46,101 nt of DNA, from contig NZ_PDZH01000022.1 of assembly GCF_002735695.1 (NCBI RefSeq), forward strand, positions 1 to 46,101, read 5' to 3'. Origin of the DNA: Chitinimonas sp. BJB300 (GTDB taxonomy: Bacteria > Pseudomonadota > Gammaproteobacteria > Burkholderiales > Chitinimonadaceae). Each line of letters starts with the position of its first letter. The first letter of the stretch is position 1. Below are positions 1-11,100 of this stretch, in pieces. The notes under the pieces are model-generated. The model ran no database searches, was not told the DNA's origin, and worked only from the letters and a program-made list of their open reading frames with translations. A program made the translations under genes and the position numbers.

Positions 1-125
1 AATGCCTGAGCATCAAGACGCAGAAGAACCCATTCGCACTTTGCCGCAAGTTACTGATCAACGCCTCCCGCGCGGCTTATGATCAGTTACAGCTGCTTCT
101 CGCAGCTACTGCGTAACATCAGTTA
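1..125 (+). repeat. Left copy of 125-bp inverted repeat at the window ends
   Basis: This sequence recurs in inverted orientation at 45975-46099. Base i pairs with base 46100-i, with a single difference at position 68. Identity stops abruptly after base 125 (cagtta|gtaaac here, cagtta|ttgaga in the other copy), so 125 is probably the outer edge of a mobile element whose body lies outside the window. The one difference is synonymous in the reading frame that ends at 116. Confidence 0.9.
3..116 (+). CDS. C-terminal end of a probable transposase (truncated by window edge)
   Basis: The frame is open from the window edge to a TAA at 114-116 and gives about 37 residues ending LLLAATA. The other copy at the right end encodes the same peptide, and the only base difference between them is silent (tcc/tct, Ser), which suggests a translated, multicopy gene. 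The repeat edge lies only 9 bp after the stop, as expected for an insertion sequence whose transposase runs close to its inverted repeat. The transposase family cannot be named from this fragment, so the label is an inference from copy number and layout. Confidence 0.45.
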   Translation, partial: CLSIKTQKNPFALCRKLLINASRAAYDQLQLLLAATA

Positions 126-192
126 GTAAACTCCGCTTCCTCCTGCATTTTCGCCTTGGCTCGTCCTAGCTCGCAAGACGTTGAACCGGTTA
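126..192. repeat. Half of a MITE-like element abutting the insertion-sequence edge
   Basis: The run starting gtaaactccgcttcctc and continuing to tagctcgcaagacgttgaacc matches the right half of the intact element at 15643-15784 (gtaaactccgcttcctcgg to tagctcgcgagactttagac). The left half is missing exactly where the terminal repeat ends, so the insertion sequence probably landed in, or deleted into, a copy of this element. Confidence 0.55.
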
Positions 193-1056
193 TTACGGAG
201 GGGCCCTTATTGGGCCTCCTATGCTGCGTTCCATTCACTCGTTACAGACTTTGGACAGGTCAGCCATCACACTTTGAGACGGCTTATTACTCGTGTTGCC
301 GATAGAGCAGTGAGGACGAGAATGGTGCAAAAATATTCCTGCATTATTCTATTCGTATTGGTCGATGTAATTGTATTTATCCTGACTTAATCGGCCGCTT
401 GGTTTATATCAGCCGACCATAATTCACATTTATTCGTACATGGCTGCACTGTGCAACAAAACCACACACTGATCGCGGTTAACTTGCAACTAATTTTATG
501 CGTCCTGTACAGTGCCCTTGCTTTTTGAAATTGTGAAATAAGCAAGGAATGTGGATTGTTTTTTTATAACGTTATTGTTGTTCGGCTACGCATAAAGCGA
601 AAAAATAATGTACTAATACATATATTGTCAGGCGCTTACGCTTAATGCCAATTGATGAGATTTGAAATACAAAGCGACTTCCCCGTACGGCTATGAGAGT
701 AAAGAAAATGTAACGTTGCTTTATTACAGTGTCTGGGTTTTCACGAAGTGCGCCATTTATAAGGTTGGCCTGGGTAAGCCCTGAAACATCCTTGAATCTG
801 AACGTTTGTTTTAATGTCGCCAGTCTGGCGGGGGCTAAGTGCGCGCTAAAGAAATGTGCATGTTATTTGAAACGGAAAATCCCGATGATTTTTGAATGCG
901 ATTAAAGTACCGAGGCGATAAAAAAGAAGATAGGTCGGGTTTGTAAGGTGTTCGTCATTTCTCCTGTGGATAATTTCTGGTTGCAGCTGCTTGTTGCCAC
1001 TGAATTTGACAAACACACGCAGGATATTCAACCGCCAGTACGATGGGATTATTTGC
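193..1056. other. AT-rich non-coding region upstream of the PoTeM genes
   Basis: No convincing gene is seen. A 69-codon ORF at 181-390 has a TTG start and no recognisable motif. Base composition is clearly more AT-rich than in the genes that follow. A perfect 10-bp palindrome (ataacgttat, 566-575) sits in a T-rich stretch. The region presumably holds the promoter and operators of the biosynthetic genes, but no -35/-10 pair can be assigned with confidence. Confidence 0.5.
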
Positions 1057-2049
1057 ATGCGAATCAGCTCTCAACAAAAGCATGATATGCAACAAGCTAC
1101 TAAAGACACAGAGAATAAGAGACCAGGGCAATTACACTTCGCGGTGATAGGCACCAGGATTACGAATTTATTAAGTGGTTTGGCTTACCCGCTGTTGTTG
1201 GTGGCAGCCGCGGTGACCCTATGGGCGACATTTCGCTTTGACCTTAACTATGGGTTATGCAATGTCGTGTTTCTGGCTTGGACGATTCTTTATCTCGCGA
1301 TATTGGAATGGTTGATTCCCTACGATATGACATGGCGTCCTACAGGACGGGAATGGGCCAGGGATGGGCTCTATCTGTTAATCACCATGGTAGGGGGCGG
1401 TATGGCTGTGGCCGCTGTACTCGCGGTGGCTGCCTTTGTGTCGCCGCGGCACTCCTCATGGCCGCTGTGGCTTGAAATACCACTGGCGCTAGGGGGCAGT
1501 TCGTTCGGTTCCTATGTGTTTCACCGTGCGGGCCACACTTTTCCTTGGCTTTGGCGCATCCATGGCATTCACCATGTGGAAGCCAAGGTCAATGTCGGCA
1601 ACAACGGGCTCAACCATGTGCTCGATGTTTTCGGCCGCCGTTTTCTGGCGCAACTACCCTTGATTCTGCTGGGCTTGTCGCAGCCGGCCATTTTCGTTGT
1701 CAGTATCTTTAATACGCTGCAAGGCTACTTTGTCCACGCCAATATCCGCGTGCGCCTTGGCAAGCTCAACTACCTCGTGGTAAGCCCCGAACAACACCGT
1801 CTGCATCATAGCCTGGACTTGCAGGAGGCCGGCCACTTCAGCGTCGATATTCCGCTATGGGATTGGCTCTTCGGCAGTTTCACCTGGCAGCCTGGCCGGG
1901 TGCCGAAGGCGATCGGCATTGAACACCCGGATTCCTTCCCCCCGCCCAATGCAATTGTCGCCAGTTTTCTCTACCCCTGGCGCAAGCGGGTGTATCCACC
2001 AGCGCCGGCACCTCGGCCTATCGAAGAGACGCAATCCGAATCCTGCTAA
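1057..2049 (+). CDS. Fatty acid hydroxylase/sterol desaturase family enzyme, PoTeM hydroxylase-like
   Basis: This is an integral-membrane non-haem di-iron hydroxylase of about 330 residues. Histidine clusters are visible: HRAGH (about 156-160), HGIHH (169-173), a lone His in FVHANI (about 227) and HRLHH (247-251). Hydrophobic membrane spans precede them. In HSAF and frontalamide clusters, a homologue (SD/FtdA) stands directly before the PKS-NRPS and hydroxylates the ornithine-derived beta carbon of the tetramate product; the same role is inferred here from the same position. The ATG at 1057 is chosen; a TTG at 991 is open further upstream, and ATG 1087 is also possible. None has a strong ribosome binding site. 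A gap of 116 bp separates it from the PKS-NRPS, so co-transcription is likely but not certain. Confidence 0.8.
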   Translation: MRISSQQKHDMQQATKDTENKRPGQLHFAVIGTRITNLLSGLAYPLLLVAAAVTLWATFRFDLNYGLCNVVFLAWTILYLAILEWLIPYDMTWRPTGREWARDGLYLLITMVGGGMAVAAVLAVAAFVSPRHSSWPLWLEIPLALGGSSFGSYVFHRAGHTFPWLWRIHGIHHVEAKVNVGNNGLNHVLDVFGRRFLAQLPLILLGLSQPAIFVVSIFNTLQGYFVHANIRVRLGKLNYLVVSPEQHRLHHSLDLQEAGHFSVDIPLWDWLFGSFTWQPGRVPKAIGIEHPDSFPPPNAIVASFLYPWRKRVYPPAPAPRPIEETQSESC

Positions 2050-2152
2050 ACGGCGATGCGCCCGCGCTATGCACGCCGTGTAGTTGTTGCACCTATTTTT
2101 TGCGCTGCTCAATTCAATAACGTTCTCCATTCAAGTCGCGATACACGATTAC

Positions 2153-2158
2153 AAGGAA
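2153..2158 (+). promoter_or_regulatory. Ribosome binding site of the PKS-NRPS gene
   Basis: aaggaa lies 7 bp before the ATG at 2166. It fixes the start of the megasynthase and gives it its own strong initiation signal after the 116-bp gap that follows the hydroxylase gene. Confidence 0.7.
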
Positions 2159-2165
2159 AGAGAAG

Positions 2166-5100
2166 ATGACGCACACAAGTAAGCTGGAGTCTGCGGACAA
2201 GATCGCAATCATCGGTATTGGCTGCCGTTTTCCGGGTGGCGCTAATGATTATTCGATGTTCTGGCAGAACCTGGTGATGGGCAAGGATTGCATCGTGCCC
2301 ACGCCGGCCAGCCGTTATAACGTGGGCACATTGGGGAGCAAGGACAAGTCCAAGCCCGGCCGGCTGACGGGTGGGCGTGGCGGTTATATCGATGGTTTTG
2401 ATGAGTTTGATCCAGCCTTTTTTGGCATCGGTCCGCGCGAAGCGGAATACATGGACCCGCAGCAGCGCAAGTTGCTGGAAGTGGCGTGGGAAGCGCTGGA
2501 AGACGGCGGGCAGAAGCCGTTTGATCTGGCCGGCAAGAACATCGGTGTGTTTATTGGCGCATTCACGCTGGACTACAAGATTGTCCAGTTCGCCGATCTG
2601 AGCTTCAACAGCCTCGCGGCGCATACCGCCACAGGCACCATGATGACCATGGTATCGAACCGGTTGTCGTACTGTTTCGACTTCATCGGCCCCAGCATGT
2701 CGGTGGATACGGCGTGCAGCTCGTCTTTGGTATCTATTCACCTCGCGTGTCAGAGCCTGCGGCGCGGCGAGAGCAGCGTGGCGTTGGCTGGCGGCACGCT
2801 GCTGCACATGACGCCGCAGTACACGATTGCCGAATCCAAGGGTGGTTTCCTCTCGCCGGAAGGGCGTTCTCGTACCTTTGATGCGTCGGCCAATGGCTAC
2901 GTCCGGGCTGAAGGCGTGGGTGTGGTGGCTTTGAAGCGACTGGAAGATGCGCTGCGCGATGGCGACCCTATCCATGCGGTGATTGTTGGCACCGGCGTGA
3001 ATCAGGATGGCCGTACCAATGGCATTACCGTGCCCAGTGGCGATGCGCAGGTGCGTTTGATCCGCCAGGTGTGTGCCGAAGCGGGCATTGTACCAGGCGA
3101 TCTGCAATACATTGAGGCGCATGGTACCTCCACACCCGTGGGTGACCCCATCGAAGCCAATGCGCTAGGACGGGTATTGGCTGAAGGCCGTCAGCCCGGT
3201 GCGCAATGTTATGTCGGCTCGGTAAAGACCAATATCGGTCATACCGAAGCCGCCGCGGGTGTTGCGGGGTTGATCAAGACAGTACTCAGCCTCAAGCACA
3301 AGGTGATTCCACCACATATCAACCTGGAAACCGTCAATCCTGATATCAACCTGGACGCCCAGCCGTTCGATGTACCGCGCGAGCCCACACCGTGGCCCGC
3401 CCATGAGGGCCCGGCCCGCGCCGGGGTCAACTCGTTTGGTTTTGGCGGCACCAATGCCCATGTGCTGCTGGAAGAGCCGCCGGCCCGTACTGCCCCGGCC
3501 AAGCAGGCTGATCCGCATTACGCCATCCTGCCGCTGACTGCGCGCGACCCGGCTGACTTCCCCGAGATGGTCCGGCGTATGTGTGCGACGGTGGCCGAAA
3601 AGGCGGACAGCCCCAGCGCATTGCGTGATATCGGCTACACCCTTGCATATCGTCGTCAGGCGTTGGAATCGCGCTTGTCATTTGTCTACTCATCGCAAGA
3701 CAGCCTGCTGGAACAGATGGAGGCTTACCTTGCCGCCGAGGCACATCCGCATATCGTGGCAGACGCAAAGCTGGAACCGGCCCAGCGCAGGCTGGTATGG
3801 GTATTTACTGGCATGGGCCCTCAGTGGTGGGCGATGGGCCGTCAGTTGTTCGACAGCGAGCCGGTATATCGCGCTGTCATCGAAGCGTGTGACCGCGAAA
3901 TGCGCAAGGAAGCAGGTTGGTCGCTGATCGACGAGATGAATGCTGCCGAGGCTGATTCGAATATGGCCGAGACCTGGCTGGCTCAACCGGCCAACTTTGC
4001 GTTGCAGATCGCCTTGTCCGCGTTGTGGCGTTCATACGGTATCCAGCCGGATGCCATCGTTGGCCACAGTGCCGGCGAGGCGGCGGCATTCTATGAAGCA
4101 GGGGTGTACAGCCTGGAGGATGCGGTCAAGGTCATCATCCACCGCAGCCGTTTACAGCAGCTACTGGTTGGTGCCGGCACCATGCTGGCTGTCAGCCTCA
4201 CCGAAGAGGAAGCGCTCGCCCGCATTGCCCCTTATGGTGACCAGATATCGATTGCCGCCATCAATAGCCCTACTGCGATGACGTTGGCGGGTGACAAGGC
4301 GCCTTTGGCCGAATTGGCCGAGCAACTGAAATCTGAACATATCTTTGCCAAGTTCCTGACGGTGAGCGTGCCTTACCACAGCGCCAAGATGGATTTGATC
4401 AAGGACGAGTTGCTGAGCTCGCTGGCCGAGATTGAACCCCGTCCCTCGACATTGCCGCTCTACCTCACTGGGCGTGATGCCATGGGTGAAGGCCCAGAGT
4501 TGGATGCCCATTACTGGTGGGACAACGTGCGTTACAGCGTGCGCTTCAAGGCGGCCATCGACCGGTTGATTGATGACCAGTACAGCCTGTTCCTGGAAAT
4601 CGGGCCACATCCGGTGTTGGGTCACTCCATTCAGGAATGCCTGACCAACCAAGGAGCCAGCGGGCGCATTCTGCCTTCGATTCGTCGGCAGGATGACGAA
4701 CCTGCACGCATCAAGCTGTCGCTGGCTGCGTTGCACAACTTGGGGTTGGCCATTGATTGGGCGCCGATGTTCGAAGGCGGCTCGCCGGTGACCTTGCCGT
4801 GTTACCCCTGGAAGCAGGATCGTTATTGGATTGAATCAAAGGCGGTGGCGCAAATCCGCCTGGGCGAGATCGCCCACCCGTTGCTGGGGCGGCGTATGGC
4901 GACGGCCGAGCCGACTTGGGAAGCGCAGCTGGACGTGGAAAAGCAGCCGTATCTGGGCGACCACCGCATTCAGGGCAACGTGCTGTTTCCCGCTGCGGGT
5001 TACATCGAGATGGCAGCGCAAGCCATGCAGGCCATGACGGGTGATACTGCCGCCGTGATTGCGGATGTGGAACTACGCAAGGCGTTATTCCTGCCTGATG

Positions 5101-8100
5101 CCGAAGTCAAACCGGTGCAGTTTGTGTTTGATAGTGATAGCGCCAGCTTTACGGTGGCAACTATCCCGAATGGTGAGCAGGAGCCGGTCATCCATGCCAC
5201 TGGCCACTTGCGTGCCAGCCAGAAACGGCAACAGATTCCGGCGCTGTCGATCGAGGCGGTGCAGGCGCGTAGCCGGCTATGCCTGGATGGGACCGAGTGC
5301 TACAGCACGCTGGCCGACATGGGTTACCACTATGGGCCAGCCTTCCAGCCTATCGGTGAAATCTGGATTGGCGAGGGCGAAGCGTTGGCCCGCATCACGC
5401 CTACATCGCTATTGGGCGATGACGCCGGCAACCATCATTTCCACCCGAGCTTGATGGACGCTTGCTTCCAGGCGCTGTTGACCACTGAGATACCCCATCA
5501 CCAAAGCGGTAGCGAACAGACAGGCATCCGCCTGCCGCTGACCATAGCCGAAATACGTACCGACGCTATCGGCTGCCGGCCGCTATGGGCACATGCACGC
5601 ATCACCCGGCGCAGCCTGGACGAAGTGGTTGGCGACATCGCCATCTTTGATGATGACGGCCAGGCTATGGGTTTGATCAGTGGCTTCCGGGCGGCCAATG
5701 TGGAAAAGGCGGCCAGCAAAGTCAGCCTGTCGACCATCGATAATTGGTTGACCGAACTGACCTGGGTTGAAAAGCCGCTGGTGGTGGAGATGTATGCCGC
5801 ACCGACGCCGACGGTACCCGGCAGCTGGTTGATCCTGGCGGATTCCGAAACCCTGGGCGACCATGTGGCCCTGCGATTGAATGAACGCCAGGAACCTTGC
5901 TATCTGGTTTCACCGGGCACGGCCTTCGCCTTCGACCCCAATACCCGGCAGGCAACGGTGGTGCCCGGCTCGTTGGAACAGATGCAGCAATTGTTTGCCG
6001 CCATGCATGCCGCCGGTACACCGCCTTGCAAGACCGTACTCTACCTGTGGCACCTGGATGCACCGAGCTTTGACGACAGCGGGGTGGAAGACCTGCTGGC
6101 CGGCACCAGTCACGGCACCTATCCCCTGATTGCATTGACGCAGGCCATGTTGGCGGAACAGAGCCAGGCCCGGTTGATTGTGGCCACACGGGGCGCACAG
6201 GCTGTCTTGCCCGGCGATTGCCCGGAGCCGATGGCGGCGACCGCCTGGGGTGTTGGCCGAGTACTGTGGTATCAGGAAATGGTGGGCAACCGTGGCAAGC
6301 TGGTGGATCTGGACCCCGCCACGCCGCATGACCTCAGCGCCTATGGGTTGGAAGCGGAGCGGTTGCTGCATGAGGCAGCCGATGAAAGCGAAGGTGAAGT
6401 GGCATGGCGTGGTGCACGCCGCTTGACCAGCCGCCTGCAGCCGGCCAGTGGTTTGTCGCGGCCTTTGCCGCTGCGTTTGCGCGCCGATGGTTGCTATCTG
6501 GTCACCGGGGCGATGGGGGCGTTGGGGCGGTTGGTGTGCCGTACGCTGGTAAAGCGTGGGGCGCGGCGTTTGATTCTGATGGGCCGTACCAGCCTGCCGG
6601 CACGCAGCGAATGGCATAGTGTTGAGGCAGACTCGACCCTGGGCCGCCATATCCGCTTTATTCGTGAATTGGAAGCCAGTGGTGCCGAAGCTATCCTGGC
6701 GTCGCTCGATGTGACCGATGAGCGCGGTTTGATCGACTGGCTGCAAGCATTCCGCCAGCGTGGTTTGCCGCCGATTCGTGGCGTATTCCACTTGGCTGGT
6801 CAGGTTCGCGATACGTTGGTAGGCGAAATGCAGCCGGAAGCCTTCGATGCAGCCTATCGGCCCAAGGTATTGGGTGGTTATCTGTTGCATCGTCATTTGG
6901 CTGATGAACCACTCGACCATTTTGTGTTGTTTGCTTCCATTGCCTCGCTATTGACCACGGCCGGGCAAACCAACTACGCCGCCGGCAATGCCTTCCTCGA
7001 TGCCCTGGCGCACCATCGCCGTGCACAGGGCTTGCCAGGGTTGGCGATCGATTGGGGCCCGTGGGCGACCGGGATGATCGAAGAGCTGGGCCTGATCGAT
7101 CACTACCGTAACAGCCGGGGGATGAACTCTTTGTCGCCCGATGCCGGGATGGATGTATTGGAGCGCGTCATCGGCCAGGACCGTGCACAACTGCTAGTAG
7201 CTACGGTGGTTGATTGGCCGCTGTTTCTGGCGTGGTATCCGGTAATGCCTCCCCTGGTGGCAGAGATTGCCGCCGCGCAGAAGAGTACGGAGTCCGATAA
7301 CGACAGCGCCAGCTTTATCGACCGTTTCCGTCAGGCCGACGATGACCAGCGCCGCCCCTTGCTGGCCGAGCATTTCACCCAGGTAGTGGCCGAAGTGCTG
7401 CGGGTGAAGCTGGCTGCGGTGGAGGTGGAGCGCAGCTTGAATGAGCTGGGCCTGGATTCCCTGCTGGCGATTGAGCTGCGGGCGCGTATCCAGCGCGAGA
7501 TCAAGGTCGCGTTGCCGGTAGTGACGCTATTGAGTGGGGTATCGATTCAGGAGTTGATTGTCCAACTTCATGGTGATCTGCTTGAAAACGTTGTGGGCGA
7601 ACAGGCTGCGGTGGCGGAAGGGCGATTGGTTGAACTCATCACCAACGAGCACGAATATCCGCTCACGCAGAACCAGACTGCACTGTGGTTCCTCAAGCAT
7701 CTGGACCCGGATGGCTTTGCCTACAACATCGGCGGTGCAGTGGAAATACGTACAGCGCTTGAGCCTGAATTGATGTTCGAGGCCGTGCGTATATTGATCC
7801 ACCGCCACCCTGGCTTGCGCGCCAACTTCATGCAGAAGGATGGCCATGCCATCCAGCGTATTTCGTTGGACGCCAAGGAAGATATCGCCCTGGTGGATGT
7901 GGAAGGCCGCGATTGGAATGACGTCTACCAGATGATCATCCGCGAGTACCGCAAGCCGTACGACCTCGCGCATGACCCGCTGATGCGTTTCCGCCTCTTC
8001 CGCTTGGGTGCCGACCGTTGGGTGATGATGAAAGCCGTACACCACATCATTTCCGACGCGATTTCTACCTTTACCTTCATAGAAGAGCTGTTGGCGCTGT

Positions 8101-11100
8101 ATGAAGGCATGCGGCGTGGCGAGCAGACAACGTTGCCACCGCTAAAGGCGCGTTATCTGGACTTCCTGAACTGGCAGAACCAGTTCCTGGCTAGCCCGGC
8201 GGCAGACCGCATGCAGCAGTACTGGCAACAACACCTGCCGGCTGAAGTGCCTATCCTCAATCTGCCCACCGACAAACCACGCCCTGCCGTGCAGACCCAC
8301 AACGGCGCATCGCAGTTCTTTGTCCTGGACGAAGCGTTGAGCCAGCAAGTGCATGCACTGGCGAAGCAACAGGGCATGACGGTGTTCATGGTCTTGCTGT
8401 CGGCCTACTACGCCTTGCTGCACCGCTATACGGGCCAGGACAACATTATTGTCGGCAGCCCGGTGATGGGCCGTACGGAGCAGGAGTTCTCGTCCATCTA
8501 TGGTTACTTCGTCAACCCGCTGCCGTTGCATGTCGACCTCAGTGCCGAGCCAACGACATTGGCCTTGCTGGAGCAGGTACAACGGACTGTGCTTAATGGC
8601 TTGGACAACCAGGAATACCCCTTTGTGCTGCTGGTGGACAAGCTTGGCTTGAAGCATGATCCAAGCCGTTCCGCAGTCTTCCAGGCGATGTTTATCCTGT
8701 TGGCACACCGGGTGGCGACCGAGCAATACGGCTATCGGCTGGAATACATCGAACTGCCGGAAGAAGAAGGCCAGTTCGACCTCACATTGTCTGCCTATGA
8801 AGACGAAGCAGAGGGCCGTTTCCATTGCGTATTCAAGTACAACAGCGATTTGTTTGTGCCGGAAACCATGCAGCGCATGGCCTCGCATTACGTCAATCTG
8901 CTCAAGGCGATGACACGGTCTCCTGAAAAGCCGGTGGCGCAGCTCGACATGCTGGGCAGTGAAGAACGCCAGTTGCTGTTACAGGATTGGAGCGGCGCAA
9001 AGCAACAGATCGCGCCAACGTTGCCGATAACCGCGTTGATTGATGCCCACGCTGCCAGCACGCCCGATGCTTTGGCGCTGTCGATGCCAATGGAAATCGG
9101 TCCGACACTCCGGTTGAGCTACGGCGAGCTTGCCGGGCGATCAGACCAGTTCGCCTGTAACCTGAAACGGCGTGGCATAGGCCGTGGTAGCGTGGTGGCA
9201 TTGTGCCTGCCCAAGTCGCCGGAATTGATCGTGGCCCTGCTCGGTGTACTCAAAGCCGGGGCGACCTATTTGCCGCTCGACCCTGACTACCCGGCGGACC
9301 GCCTCGTCTATATGGTCAGCCATGCCAATACGAAACTGGCCCTGGTCGATGCACAAAGTCGGGCCCGTCTGAGCGACTGGGACGGCGATTGCATGACATT
9401 GAACGACCCACGGTTGACGGTGGAGAACGGCAGTATCGACATACGTCCTGCGGGCCCGGCGTCGCTCGATGACCTTGCCTACATCATCTATACGTCGGGT
9501 TCGACCGGGCGGCCCAAGGCGGTGCAGGTCAGTCATCGCAATCTGGCGGCGGTCTACCTGGGTTGGGAGGCACACTACCGACTGAAGCAGGATGTCAGCG
9601 TCCATGCGCAGATGGCCAGCTTCTCGTTCGACGTGTTTGCGGGTGACGTGCTGCGGGCCTTGTGTTCGGGCGGTACGCTGGTGTTGGTGGAACGTGACCT
9701 GCTGTTCAATACGGCACGGCTGTATGACACATTGATCCGTGAACAGGTGGATTGCGCAGAGTTCGTCCCTGCCGTGATCCGTGGCTTGATGCGCTATTGT
9801 GAGGCTGAAAACAAGCGGCTCGATTTCCTGAAGCTGCTTATCGTCGGCTCGGATGTCTGGATGGTCGAGGAAATCCAGCAACTGCGCGCGCTGTGCCATC
9901 CGCAGCATCGCTTGATCAACTCGTATGGTCTGAGCGAAGCCACCATCGACAGCACCTGCTTCGAGGGTGCATTGGACAAGTTGGAACTGGGCCGTATGGT
10001 GCCGATCGGGCGACCCTTTGCCAACAGCGCCGTGTATGTACTTGATGTACATCGACAGCCGGTGCCGGCGGGTGTGCCGGGCGAGTTATGGATCGGTGGG
10101 ATGGGGGTTGCGCAAGGCTATCTGGGCGCGCCGGACCTGACCGCGCAACGCTTTGTGAATCTGGTGCTGGATGGTCAGCTCGTCTACCTCTATCGCACAG
10201 GCGACCTTGCCCATTGGGATGCACACGGTACGTTGCAATTGCTGGGCCGGGCAGACAACCAGGTCAAGGTGCGCGGCCATCGCATTGAAGTGGGTGAAAT
10301 CGAAGCGCAGCTCAAGACCTTGCCCGAGATTGCCCAGGCCGTCGTCATGTTGCGTACCGACAATGGCGGCGAGCCGCAACTGTGTGCCTATTGCGTACCG
10401 GCAGACGAAGCCACCGTGGACATAAAGCAATTGCGCCAGCACCTGGGCGGCCATTTACCGACCTATATGATCCCGACGTGGTTTGTCGCCGTGCCGGCGA
10501 TGCCGCTGTCGCCCAATGGCAAGGTCGACCTCAATGCGCTGCCTGCGCCGACGTTGCATACGGACCAGGAAACCATCGAGCTGCCGCAGACCTTGTATGA
10601 AGTACGCATGGCCGACCATTGGCAGCGGTTGTTGGGGTTGGAACAGGTGGGACTGCAACATGACTTCTTCGAGGTCGGCGGCAGTTCCATCAAGCTGATC
10701 GAGCTGATCTATCACCTGCAAGCCGAGTTCAATATCGCCATCTCAGTCAGCCAGCTGTTCAAGATCACCACGCTGTATGGCATGGCCAAGACCATTGAGC
10801 ACATCATCATCGGCCGCGAAGCGGGCTCGCAGCCTTATCTGAAGTTCAACGCTGGCCGGCCGGACAATATGTTCTGCTTCCCGCCGGCAGGGGGGCATGG
10901 GCTGGTCTATCGCCGTATGGCAGAACATATGCCAGACCATACCCTGGTGTCGTTCAACTACTTGATGGGGGACGACAAGGTTACCCAGTACGCTGATTTG
11001 ATCGAGTCTTTGCAGCCGACGGGCCCTTATGCGCTGTTTGGTTATTCATTGGGTGGCAATCTGGCATTTGAAGTGGCCAAGGTGCTGGAACAGCGTGGGC

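Noticed and set aside
181-390. 69-codon ORF next to the left repeat
   Set aside because: TTG start, no ribosome binding site, and its first codons lie in the half MITE; no protein motif.
2109-3122. Long minus-strand ORF of 337 codons opposite the KS domain, and similar ones at 5910-6920 and 9141-10052
   Set aside because: They are antisense shadows of a GC-rich gene: His/Arg/Gln-rich, no motifs, no ribosome binding sites, and the + strand megasynthase is unambiguous.
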